Assembly: GCF_002160865.1 (NCBI RefSeq) | Contig: NZ_NFLJ01000034.1 | Coordinates: 1-37,019, forward strand | Length of the DNA stretch: 37,019 nucleotides | From: Massiliimicrobium timonense | Lineage (GTDB): Bacteria > Bacillota_I > Bacilli_A > Erysipelotrichales > Coprobacillaceae | Direction of reading: 5' to 3' | In this document: positions 16,607-24,117 of the stretch, piece after piece | Layout: each line of letters begins with the position of its first letter | Numbering within the stretch: position 1 is the first letter of the stretch | Program-made: the position numbers and the translations under genes | Notes under the pieces: model-generated | The model's input: only the letters and a program-made list of their open reading frames with translations | Databases searched by the model: none | What the model was told of the DNA's origin: nothing

Positions 16607-17566
16607 ATGGCAGTAGAATTAATTATACAGAATGGTACAAAAGCATACTTACCAGTTGTAGAAGATACTATTGAATGGACTACTGAAAGAAAGGGAGTAC
16701 CTGGAAAATTAGCTTTTAAAATTTTAAATGATGGTCATATTGATATACAAGAAGGTAATGCAGTAAGATTCAAATATGATGATAAAAATGTATTTTTTGG
16801 TTTTATGTTTGAAAAAGGAACTGATAAATCTAAAGAAGTATCAATAACTTGTTATGATCAGTTAAGATACTTGAAAAATAAAGATACTTATGTTTATACT
16901 AATAAAACTGCTAAAGGATTTATAAAAATGGTTGCTGATGATTTTGGTTTAAGATGCGGTAATTTAATTGAAACGTCATGGACGATTTCAAACAGAGTTG
17001 AAGAAAATAAAACCTTATTTGATATGTTTCAGAACGCTTTGGATATAACACTTCAAAATACTGGTGAACTGTTTGTTTTATATGATGATTTTGGAAAATT
17101 AACACTTGATCATATTCAGAATATGAGAATACCATTACTTATTGATGAAGAAACAAGTGAAGATTATGATTATAAATCAAGTATTGATGGTGAAGTTTAT
17201 AACCAGATTAAATTAACATATGATAATGAAAAAACTGGTAAAAGAGAAGTTTATATATCTAAAGATAGCAATCATATTAATGAATGGGGTTTACTTCAAT
17301 ATTATGAAACGATAGATGAAAATACAAATGGAAAGAGTAAGGCAAATGCCTTACTTTCTTTGTATAACAAAAAAATAAAGAGTTTAAAAATCAAGAATGT
17401 TTTAGGTGATGTTCGTGTTAGAGGTGGCTCAAGTGTAATTGTAAGACTAACCTTGATGGATATAAAAATAGATAGTTTTATGATAGTAGAAAAAGCAAAA
17501 CATACTTTTACCAATAATTCACATCTTATGGATTTGGAACTGAAAGGCGGTGTTTTCAATGGCTGA
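16607..17566 (+). CDS. xkdQ: Baseplate hub protein (XkdQ-like)
   Basis: A 319-residue protein resembling the XkdQ/gp27-like hub: IEWTTERKGVPGKLAFKIL at the start, NAVRFKYDDKNVFFGFMFEK, and a late RGGSSVIVRLTLMDIKIDSFMIV strand region. It sits at the centre of the baseplate under the tail tube. I use the ATG at 16607, right after the upstream stop; reading from 16556 would force a 50-base overlap. The ribosome site is poor, so coupled translation is likely. Confidence 0.85.
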   Translation: MAVELIIQNGTKAYLPVVEDTIEWTTERKGVPGKLAFKILNDGHIDIQEGNAVRFKYDDKNVFFGFMFEKGTDKSKEVSITCYDQLRYLKNKDTYVYTNKTAKGFIKMVADDFGLRCGNLIETSWTISNRVEENKTLFDMFQNALDITLQNTGELFVLYDDFGKLTLDHIQNMRIPLLIDEETSEDYDYKSSIDGEVYNQIKLTYDNEKTGKREVYISKDSNHINEWGLLQYYETIDENTNGKSKANALLSLYNKKIKSLKIKNVLGDVRVRGGSSVIVRLTLMDIKIDSFMIVEKAKHTFTNNSHLMDLELKGGVFNG

Positions 17567-18053
17567 TATGCACGAAGTGATTAAAAAAATAGCATTAGCA
17601 GTTGTTGAAGAAAGTAAACCTACTGCGGTTCTTTTTGGTGAGGTTACAAGTGTATCACCATTGAAAATCACTATTGACCAGAAACTTACATTAGATGAAA
17701 ATTTTCTAATTCTTACAAACAATGTAAGAGATCATAATGTAGATATGACTTTTGATTTCAGTACCAAATCAAAAACATTAGATGCAGATCATAAACACAA
17801 TGCACAGTCAAGTGGCGGTATAAGTGTTACATCTAAATTAAACCCAGAACAGCCAGGTACAGTAATAGAAAATGAAGTGACAAATACATCTTCTACTTCT
17901 ATTAGTGAAACTAAAATTGATTTAACTCATAGTCATGATATTAAAGGTAGAACAACTGTAACAGTTCATTATGGATTGAAAAAAGGTGAAAAGGTTATAT
18001 TGATAAGATATAACAAAGGTCAAAAATTTTTAGTTTTAGATAGGGTGGTGTAA
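17559..18053 (+). CDS. xkdR: Baseplate protein, DUF2577 (XkdR-like)
   Basis: A 164-residue, beta-rich protein (MADMHEVIKKIALAVVEESKP, then PTAVLFGEVTSVSPLKITID) in the DUF2577 position after the hub. His-containing loops (DADHKHNAQSSGG and LTHSHDIKGR) resemble metal-binding or OB-fold spike loops. The start at ATG 17559 overlaps the hub gene by 8 bases with an AAAGGCGG ribosome site. It ends in a TAATG overlap with the next gene. Confidence 0.83.
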   Translation: MADMHEVIKKIALAVVEESKPTAVLFGEVTSVSPLKITIDQKLTLDENFLILTNNVRDHNVDMTFDFSTKSKTLDADHKHNAQSSGGISVTSKLNPEQPGTVIENEVTNTSSTSISETKIDLTHSHDIKGRTTVTVHYGLKKGEKVILIRYNKGQKFLVLDRVV

Positions 18054-18463
18054 TGATGTTACCAAATCAATATATTGATCTAAGCGAAAGTGATTTTGAA
18101 ATTGAAGAAGAACAGAACACTGAAACTTATAAAATGATTATTCCATTACAAATTATAAATGGCAAAACTGATGAACAAGATGCAATGATACAGGCAATCT
18201 ATAAAATATTGAATACAGAACGTTATGCATACCCTATTTACAGTGATAACTATGGTATAGAACTTATTGATCTCATTGGTGAAGATGCTGAATGGGTATG
18301 TGCTGAACTTCAAAGAAGAATAGAAGAAGCTTTATATCAAGATGAAAGAATAAAAGAAATAAATAATTTTGATTTTACTATCGAAGATAACAAAGTTCAT
18401 GTTAGCTTTACTGTTTATACTGTTTATGGGTATACAACAATATCAAAGGGGGTGGAGTATTAA
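18053..18463 (+). CDS. xkdS: Baseplate wedge-type protein, DUF2634 (XkdS-like)
   Basis: A 136-residue protein with the gp25/DUF2634 pattern: NGKTDEQDAMIQAIYKILNT, RYAYPIYSDNYGIELIDLIG, and a C-terminal beta region. gp25-like proteins anchor sheath polymerisation to the baseplate. The start ATG shares its A with the upstream TAA and is immediately followed by a second ATG; GGGTGG upstream serves as ribosome site. Confidence 0.87.
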   Translation: MMLPNQYIDLSESDFEIEEEQNTETYKMIIPLQIINGKTDEQDAMIQAIYKILNTERYAYPIYSDNYGIELIDLIGEDAEWVCAELQRRIEEALYQDERIKEINNFDFTIEDNKVHVSFTVYTVYGYTTISKGVEY

Positions 18464-18464
18464 C

Positions 18465-19532
18465 ATGGCGTATGAAAATTACAGTTTTGAAAACATATTA
18501 AACAGAATGCTTGAATATGTGAGAGATAAAAACAATTCCATTGATACAAGAGAGGGTTCTGTTATTTATGATGGTGTAGCACCAGCATCTATTGAGTTTC
18601 AGAATTTATTTATGGAAATGAACGCTTTATTAAATGATACTTTTGCTGATACTGCTTCAAGAGATTATTTAATATTAAGATGTGCGGAAAGAGGTTTAAC
18701 ACCAGAAGAAGCCACCCATGCCATTCTAAAAGGTGAATTTAATATAAATGTTCCAATTGGTTCACGTTTCTCATTAAATGATCTAAATTATACCGTCACT
18801 GAAAAAATCAGTGAGTGTATATTTAAATTGCAGTGTGAAACTGCTGGTACAGTAGGCAATTCTTATTTTGGTACAATGATACCTATTGAGTATATAGACG
18901 GTTTAGAAACATGTACTTTAACGGAATTATTAATTCCAGGTGAAGATGAAGAAGATACAGAAGTATTAAGACAAAGATATTTTGCCAGTTTTGATACTCG
19001 TGCTTTTGGCGGGAATATCAAAGATTATCTTGAAAAAACAAATGGTATACAGGGTGTTGGAAATACAAAAGTTGAACCAGTATGGAATGGTGGCGGTACA
19101 GTTCTTCTAGTTATTATTGATTCAACTTACAGAAAAGCTACACAAACATTAGTACAACTGGTTAAAGATACCATTGATCCAGTTCCATATGGTACTGGTC
19201 AAGGATTAGCACCAATTGGACATGTAGTAACTGTTAAGACCGTTGATGAAGTTCTAATCAATATCACATCAACATTTACATTCGACCCGTCATATACATT
19301 TGAAAGAGTTAAAGAACAGATAGAAACAACATTAAATGATTATATGCTGTCTTTAAGAAAAACATGGGCAAATTCAACAAATTTAATAGTTCGTATCTCA
19401 CAGATAGAAACAAGATTACTAAACATTGAAGGTATTATTGATATTGCAAATACAAGAATTAACGGTAAATATAGCAATTTAGAATTAGATGAATATGAAA
19501 TTCCAATTTTCAATTCTATTGTAGATGGCTAG
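18465..19532 (+). CDS. xkdT: Baseplate J-like protein (XkdT-like)
   Basis: A 355-residue baseplate wedge protein. Family landmarks include the IDTREGSVIYDGVAPASIEF start, YLILRCAERGLTPEEAT, and RTGTDEDTEV-like PGEDEEDTEVLRQRYF followed by AFGGNIKDYLEKTNGIQGV. ATG 18465 has a very strong AAAGGGGGTGGAG site; the longer frame from 18369 lies inside the previous gene. It overlaps the next gene by 8 bases. Confidence 0.92.
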   Translation: MAYENYSFENILNRMLEYVRDKNNSIDTREGSVIYDGVAPASIEFQNLFMEMNALLNDTFADTASRDYLILRCAERGLTPEEATHAILKGEFNINVPIGSRFSLNDLNYTVTEKISECIFKLQCETAGTVGNSYFGTMIPIEYIDGLETCTLTELLIPGEDEEDTEVLRQRYFASFDTRAFGGNIKDYLEKTNGIQGVGNTKVEPVWNGGGTVLLVIIDSTYRKATQTLVQLVKDTIDPVPYGTGQGLAPIGHVVTVKTVDEVLINITSTFTFDPSYTFERVKEQIETTLNDYMLSLRKTWANSTNLIVRISQIETRLLNIEGIIDIANTRINGKYSNLELDEYEIPIFNSIVDG

Positions 19533-20307
19533 AAAAATTAATATCATTGAATATTTACCAGAGTTCTTACAGAAATATCTTCAATTGAAACTGATATGTG
19601 AAGCTGAAAATGTTGTTTTTCAAGAAGCACTCAATGAAATAGGCATCATTAATGATAATCAGTTTATTCTAACTGCAAATAGTCAAGGCTTAAAGAGGTT
19701 TGAAAAGATGTTTGGTATTGTAGCATCTAATAATGACAGTCTGGACGTTAGAAGGGCAAAACTGTTATTAAAATGGAATGATAACATAGCATATACCTAT
19801 ACTAATTTTTTAAAAAATTTAGATATTATATGCGGTGAAAAAAATTATATAACAGAAGAACATTTTAGTGATTATTTATTAAAAATAGTCACTTTTTTAT
19901 ATGGTTATGGTCAAGTCAATCAAGTTGAAGAACTGATCAAAACAATGATACCATGCAATATCGTTATAAAAAGTGAAAATAAGATGAATTTTGATATTTG
20001 TGGCAGTGCTGAAATAAAATGTAGCTACTCACGTATTGATGTAGTGAATAACAGTGATGATCATAAATATTCATTCAATGTAAACTGTCAAGCTGTTGTT
20101 AAAGGTGGATATGTTGAAACAGAAGTTATCAATGCAGATGATAGCATCAAACATAATATTACAAACAATAGTAACTTATATGTATTAACTTCAAATAACA
20201 GTATAGAAACAATTAATAACAGTGATGATATAAAAGAAAATATCAATATAGAAATGGAAAATGAATTTATTGGTATTACTAATTTTATTGAAAAAACAGA
20301 AAGGTAG
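19525..20307 (+). CDS. xkdU: Tail protein DUF2313 (XkdU/YmfQ-like)
   Basis: A 260-residue protein. The first 150 residues follow the XkdU/YmfQ pattern (NIIEYLPEFLQKYLQLKLI, GLKRFEKMFGI, SLDVRRAKLLLKWN). The rest is an Asn/Ser-rich beta extension. It likely connects the baseplate to the fibre. The start overlaps the baseplate J gene. The fibre gene follows after 9 bases. Confidence 0.85.
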   Translation: MARKINIIEYLPEFLQKYLQLKLICEAENVVFQEALNEIGIINDNQFILTANSQGLKRFEKMFGIVASNNDSLDVRRAKLLLKWNDNIAYTYTNFLKNLDIICGEKNYITEEHFSDYLLKIVTFLYGYGQVNQVEELIKTMIPCNIVIKSENKMNFDICGSAEIKCSYSRIDVVNNSDDHKYSFNVNCQAVVKGGYVETEVINADDSIKHNITNNSNLYVLTSNNSIETINNSDDIKENINIEMENEFIGITNFIEKTER

Positions 20308-20316
20308 GAAATATAA

Positions 20317-22110
20317 ATGTCACAATTTAATAGCATTGTAATTACAAAAAAAGGACAGGCTTTGATGGCTAAAATGTTGGCTGGAACTGGTAATGTTAAA
20401 TTTACAAAAATTGCTACAAGCACAACTGAATATCAAGACAGCCAGTTAGAAAATTTAACATCATTATCCAATATTAAACAAAATCAAAGTATCAGTAAAA
20501 TTACAAGACAAAATGATGTAGCAGTAAAAATTGAAGCAGCAATTGACAATAAAAATTTAGAAACTGGATATTATATTAAAACCGTTGGTATTTATGCACA
20601 AGACCCAAATGACGGTGAAATATTATATGCAGTTATGACTGCTAATGTAGCTGGTTGGTTACCACCATACAATGGTTTAGGTATTTCAAGCTGTATGTTC
20701 AATCTAACTGTAACGGTTGGTAACTCATCAAATGTTTCATTAACTGTATCAACTGGAGCAGTAGCAACGGTTAATGACATTCAAAATTTACAAAATCAAA
20801 TTACCACACTACAAAGTTATATTGGTTTCAGTGATGAAGATATTTATGGTGTAGAAGTTGATTTTACAAATAAAGTTTTTACCAGATTAGCAGGTGCAGA
20901 AAATTTAGTAGCTGGTGAAGATTTTGATGATATTGCACCATGGAACAGAAGAAGATGTAACGTTACTGATGATGGTAAAGTGGTAGCTTATTATGGTGAT
21001 AGCGGATATACAGAAACTGGAAAATTAACCAGTGCTATTACAATAGAAAGTGGTAAATATGCTGGTACTTATGCAGTTGGAACAAAAGTACAAGTTATGG
21101 TGGAACAGCCAAAATTTTACTATAAAGTAGTTCCTTTGAAATTAGAACCTATTACTACTGGTTATGGTTTTCATATGAGAAAGGCAAGATATTATATCTC
21201 ATCTACACCAAAAGAAGGCTTTAAATTACACCCAGCTTTTGAAGTAAATGGCAGAGAATTAGAAAACATCTATTTAAGTGCATATGAAGGGTCATTATAT
21301 GATGATTCAGCAAATGCATATATTTTAAATGATGAACAGGTAGCTGATTTCTCAAATGATTTACTTTCAAGTATTGCAAATGCAAAACCAGCAAGTGGAC
21401 TAACACAAAATTTGAATAGAACTAATATTAGATCACTTGCACATAATCGTGGTGACGGTTGGGAAATTTCATACGCATCAACAGTTTCAGCAACACAGTT
21501 ACTATTTTTAATTGAGTATGCATCTTTCAATATGCAATCCAAACTTGGCAATGGTGTAACTACTAAAACTGATGATGGAAGTACAAGCATGACAGAAATA
21601 ACTGGTGCTACAACAAATCTTGGTAATGGAAGTGGTTCAGTAACAAACAGCAATGAATTTAATGTTGTAACTTACAGAGGTGAAGAAAACTTCTTTGGTA
21701 ATATTTGGACTTGGATTGACGGTATGAACGTTGATAGAAACAGTACAAGTGAACCACAAGTTCATGATATTTATATTGCAAATTATAATTTTGCTGATGG
21801 TAGTAAGAACTCATCTTATGAAAAAGTTAATTTTCAAGCATGTTTAACAGAAGGTTATACAAGTGCTTTTGGATATGATGAAAATTTTGATTGGTTATTT
21901 GTACCAACAGAAGCTTTAGGAAATTCTAGTGTACCGGTTGGTGACTATTATTACAGAAACGCAAGTTATAACGGTATGTTGGCTGCCCTATTGGGTGGCG
22001 GCTGGCATTACGGTGTTACGGCTGGGGGCTTCTATTTGGATTTGCGTAATACCGCTTCTGGTCGTACTCGTGCTCTCGGCGGTCGCTTGGTGTATGTACC
22101 GCAAAATTAA
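20317..22110 (+). CDS. Tail fibre/receptor-binding protein, DGR target with C-terminal variable domain
   Basis: A 597-residue protein. Residues 1-160 resemble the phage tail-fibre N-terminal domain that attaches to the baseplate (FNSIVITKKGQALMAKMLAG, GYYIKTVGIYAQDPNDGE). A short coiled coil follows (about 155-170), then a beta-rich central part. The C-terminus (about 490-597) has the C-type-lectin/formylglycine-enzyme-like pattern used by DGR targets, ending GRTRALGGRLVYVPQN. Residues 556-592 are encoded by the variable repeat, whose differences from the template repeat all lie at template adenines. Variation hits residues 561, 562, 564-566, 568, 570, 571, 575, 577, 582, 584, 586, 588, 589 and 592, while W563, F572, Y573 and L574 stay fixed. 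It probably binds a host surface receptor. Confidence 0.92.
   Translation: MSQFNSIVITKKGQALMAKMLAGTGNVKFTKIATSTTEYQDSQLENLTSLSNIKQNQSISKITRQNDVAVKIEAAIDNKNLETGYYIKTVGIYAQDPNDGEILYAVMTANVAGWLPPYNGLGISSCMFNLTVTVGNSSNVSLTVSTGAVATVNDIQNLQNQITTLQSYIGFSDEDIYGVEVDFTNKVFTRLAGAENLVAGEDFDDIAPWNRRRCNVTDDGKVVAYYGDSGYTETGKLTSAITIESGKYAGTYAVGTKVQVMVEQPKFYYKVVPLKLEPITTGYGFHMRKARYYISSTPKEGFKLHPAFEVNGRELENIYLSAYEGSLYDDSANAYILNDEQVADFSNDLLSSIANAKPASGLTQNLNRTNIRSLAHNRGDGWEISYASTVSATQLLFLIEYASFNMQSKLGNGVTTKTDDGSTSMTEITGATTNLGNGSGSVTNSNEFNVVTYRGEENFFGNIWTWIDGMNVDRNSTSEPQVHDIYIANYNFADGSKNSSYEKVNFQACLTEGYTSAFGYDENFDWLFVPTEALGNSSVPVGDYYYRNASYNGMLAALLGGGWHYGVTAGGFYLDLRNTASGRTRALGGRLVYVPQN
21984..22092 (+). repeat. 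DGR variable repeat (VR)
   Basis: The 109 bp align without gaps to the template repeat at +215. They differ at 23 positions, every one an adenine in the template (16 to G, 5 to C, 2 to T), while ten template adenines and all 76 non-adenine bases are unchanged. The 3' end, GTCGCTTGG (22082-22090), is the conserved, adenine-free part expected of an initiation-of-mutagenic-homing site. Confidence 0.95.
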
Positions 22111-22127
22111 TCTTAAATAAAATTAAA

Positions 22128-22166
22128 TATATAACATGGGTGCAATAGTGCGATTGTTGTTATATA
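22128..22166 (+). other. Hairpin just downstream of the VR
   Basis: A perfect 9-bp stem, TATATAACA (22128-22136) / TGTTATATA (22158-22166), with a 21-base loop that has its own inner CAAT/ATTG pairing. It begins 35 bases after the VR end. DGR targets often have a hairpin or cruciform just downstream of VR that aids homing, though the known ones are GC-rich and closer. Alternatively it is part of the template RNA fold. Confidence 0.6.
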
Positions 22167-22198
22167 GCTTTGCACATGGTGAAGAAAAAAAGATTTTT

Positions 22199-22307
22199 TG
22201 CCCTATTAGGTAGCAACTGGAATAACAGTGTTAAAGCTAGGAGCTTCTATTTGAATTTGAATAATACCGCTTCTAATCGTAATCGTAATCTCAGCAGTCG
22301 CTTGGAA
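22199..22307 (+). repeat. DGR template repeat (TR)
   Basis: The invariant donor copy, in the same orientation as VR and RT. It contains 33 adenines, concentrated in AAY/AGY codons when read in the target frame (nine Asn codons, four Ser AGY codons), so that adenine mutagenesis gives wide amino-acid choice without stops. Shared sequence with VR begins at TGCCCTATT and ends at GTCGCTTGG plus two diversified bases. Confidence 0.95.
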
Positions 22308-22462
22308 CATGCAGTTAAAAATAAATGAGTAAAAATTATTGCACCCTACCGCTTGGTAAAATAGAAAAATCAAGTAAGTTGTATTGGTAGGTTTTTGAAA
22401 GTTTATTTTCAATTTCTCGAAGATTTGACTTCATATGTGCATACAAAGAAAAGGGGTATATT

Positions 22463-23527
22463 GTGAAACGTGTAGGCTATCTTTATGAACAGATATATTC
22501 TATGGATAATTTAAGATTAGCACATAAAAACGCTAGGAAAAACAAGACATGGTATAAAGAAGTTAAGATGATTGATACCAACCCAGATTACTATTTAAAA
22601 ATATTACAGGACAGTTTAATCAATCATACCTATAAAACTTCTGAATATGAAACTTTCATCAAAAAAGAAAATGGTAAGGAAAGACTAATTTATAAATTAC
22701 CATATTTCCCTGATCGAGTATGTCAATGGGCTATCCTTCAAGTGATAGAACCAATGTTAATAAAATATTTTACAACCAACACTTATTCAGCAATTCCAGG
22801 AAGAGGAACACATAAATGTCTATATGATGTAATTAATGCAATCAAAACTGATACTTATGGTTGTCAATACTGTTTAAAAATAGATGCCAAAAAGTATTAC
22901 CCATCTATTAATCATGATATTCTAAAAAGTATTTATGCCAGATTGTTCAAGGACAAAGAACTTCTAGACTTGATATATGAAATCATTGATTCAACTGATG
23001 GTGATACTGGTATACCTATTGGTAATTATTTATCACAGTATAGCGGTAATTTGTATTTATCACCGTTAGATCACTGGTTAAAAGAACAGAAACACATTAA
23101 GCATTTATTTAGATATATGGACGATATAGTCATTTTTGGAAGTTCAAAAGAAGAACTTCATAATTTAAGAATTGAAATGACTTCATTTATGCAATCTAAA
23201 TTAAAACTGGAAATGAAAGATAATTATCAAGTCTTTCCAACTTATGTTAGGGGTGTTGATTTTGTTGGTTATCGTATCTTTTTGGATTATGTGTTATTAA
23301 GAAAATCAACTTGTATTAATTTCAAAAGGAAAATGAATGAAATTAATAAAAAGCGGTTACGTGGTGAAATTATAAGCTATTCTGATTACTGCTCATTCAA
23401 TTCCTATAAAGGTATTTTGAAACACTGTAATTCATACAGGCTTATTGAGAAATACATGAAACCTTTAGAAAAATACGTTGATTCATATTATAAATTTTAT
23501 ATAAAGAAAGGTGGAAATTTGACATGA
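22463..23527 (+). CDS. DGR reverse transcriptase
   Basis: A 354-residue RT starting at GTG 22463 with an AAAAGGGG site (22449-22456). The catalytic motifs are in order: motif A KIDAKKYYPSIN (139-150, Asp141), motif B-region IPIGNYLSQYSGN (184-196), YMDD (218-221) and VDFVGYRI (265-272). The GNYLSQ form, with SQ where retroviral and group II RTs have SP, is the hallmark of DGR RTs. There is no maturase, endonuclease or integrase domain; length is typical for DGRs. It copies the template RNA into adenine-mutated cDNA that replaces VR. The gene ends in an ATGA overlap with the next gene. Confidence 0.95.
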   Translation: MKRVGYLYEQIYSMDNLRLAHKNARKNKTWYKEVKMIDTNPDYYLKILQDSLINHTYKTSEYETFIKKENGKERLIYKLPYFPDRVCQWAILQVIEPMLIKYFTTNTYSAIPGRGTHKCLYDVINAIKTDTYGCQYCLKIDAKKYYPSINHDILKSIYARLFKDKELLDLIYEIIDSTDGDTGIPIGNYLSQYSGNLYLSPLDHWLKEQKHIKHLFRYMDDIVIFGSSKEELHNLRIEMTSFMQSKLKLEMKDNYQVFPTYVRGVDFVGYRIFLDYVLLRKSTCINFKRKMNEINKKRLRGEIISYSDYCSFNSYKGILKHCNSYRLIEKYMKPLEKYVDSYYKFYIKKGGNLT

Positions 23528-23778
23528 TCAATCATGGAAAAGTAAGAAGTACAGAAAAACCAGAAAATATATTAATTGATGAAAAAAGTGTTTGGGTTCA
23601 TACAAATATAGAACCTATATGTGAAACAATTGATGAACATGAATTTAATGGTTATGAATATGATATGATTCAGTATGATAAAGATGAATATATCAAATAC
23701 ATTACTGAAAATCAAAATCAGCAGATTACAGATGTTCAATTAGCATTAGTTGAGATCTATGAAAGTATGGGGGTATAA
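23524..23778 (+). CDS. Conserved small phage protein of the tail/lysis junction
   Basis: An 84-residue acidic protein (HGKVRSTEKPENILIDEKSVWVHTNIE ... ENQNQQITDVQLALVEIYESMGV). Similar proteins are widespread between fibre and holin genes of clostridial and other Firmicutes phages, but I know no function. The last 25 residues resemble the recurring ITDxQLAxxExYE tail. The ATG overlaps the RT stop. It is not Avd-like: too short and not a four-helix pattern. Confidence 0.75.
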   Translation: MINHGKVRSTEKPENILIDEKSVWVHTNIEPICETIDEHEFNGYEYDMIQYDKDEYIKYITENQNQQITDVQLALVEIYESMGV

Positions 23779-23781
23779 ACT

Positions 23782-23898
23782 ATGGCAAAGGTTTATTATG
23801 AATTGATCATCAAAGGTTTAAAGACAATTGATGATGTTCCAGAGAAATTAAAGGAACAGGTTCAAGAACTATTGGATAGTGATTCTAATGATAATTAG
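23782..23898 (+). CDS. CD1375-like small phage protein, copy 1
   Basis: A 38-residue protein, MAKVYYELIIKGLKTIDD followed by VPEKLKEQVQELLDS. It belongs to the family of roughly 40-residue proteins with YYxLIxKGxKTxxxVPE that occurs upstream of holin genes. GGGGG two codons before the stop of the preceding gene is the ribosome site. It is followed by a second, related gene. Confidence 0.7.
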   Translation: MAKVYYELIIKGLKTIDDVPEKLKEQVQELLDSDSNDN

Positions 23899-23941
23899 AA
23901 TTTTACTATATATTCTACTTCACATGAAAGGGGTGAAAGAA

Positions 23942-24067
23942 ATGGCTGTAATCTATGCAACTTTGATTGTCAAGGGAAAGAAAACATTTGATCAAGTTCC
24001 AGACAAAATCAAAGAACAGGTGAAAGAAGTGCTAATTGATTTGGAAGTACCAGAATTAGCAGAATAA
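23942..24067 (+). CDS. CD1375-like small phage protein, copy 2
   Basis: A 41-residue protein, MAVIYATLIVKGKKTFDQ then VPDKIKEQVKEVLIDLE, clearly similar to the preceding 38-residue protein (shared Y..LI.KG.KT...VP.K.KEQV.E). ATG 23942 is preceded by AAAGGGGTG (23928-23936). The longer frame from 23879 would add an unrelated hydrophobic extension, so I reject it. A terminator follows at once. Confidence 0.72.
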   Translation: MAVIYATLIVKGKKTFDQVPDKIKEQVKEVLIDLEVPELAE

Positions 24068-24099
24068 AAAGGGCTTATTTTTAAGCCTTTTTTATTTTT
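24067..24099 (+). terminator. Rho-independent terminator before the lysis genes
   Basis: The stem AAAAGGGCTTA (24067-24077) pairs with TAAGCCTTTT (24082-24091), loop of four T, followed by a long T-rich run. It separates the fibre/DGR segment from the holin/endolysin genes. Confidence 0.85.
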
Positions 24100-24117
24100 A
24101 GAAAGGAGCAAATAAAA

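Larger units (their letters stand above)
22111..22462 (+). ncRNA. DGR template RNA region (leader, TR, spacer)
   Basis: This 352-bp non-coding stretch between fibre and reverse transcriptase genes contains the template repeat and about 155 bases of spacer before the RT start. In the Bordetella DGR a spacer of about 140 bases downstream of TR is required for cDNA synthesis. A hairpin (arms 22128-22136 and 22158-22166) carries in its loop GGGTGCAATAGT (22138-22149), which is complementary to ATTATTGCACCC (22335-22346) beyond the TR. A second pairing CCTACC (22345-22350) / GGTAGG (22386-22391) and a mini-hairpin TACC-GCTT-GGTA (22347-22358) lie in the spacer. RNA ends are not determined. Confidence 0.7.

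Noticed and set aside
21270-21653. 127-codon leftward frame inside the fibre gene
   Set aside because: Antisense to a well-supported gene, no ribosome site, low-complexity hydrophobic product.
22176-22328. A 50-codon ATG-started frame across the TR, reading in the fibre's frame
   Set aside because: It has no proper ribosome site and is explained by the TR being a copy of coding VR sequence. The TR acts as RNA template.
22463-23527. RT as part of a group II intron, retron or abortive-infection RT
   Set aside because: No maturase or endonuclease domain, no intron boundaries, no msr/msd-like inverted repeats; the SQ motif and the adjacent VR/TR pair fit a DGR specifically.
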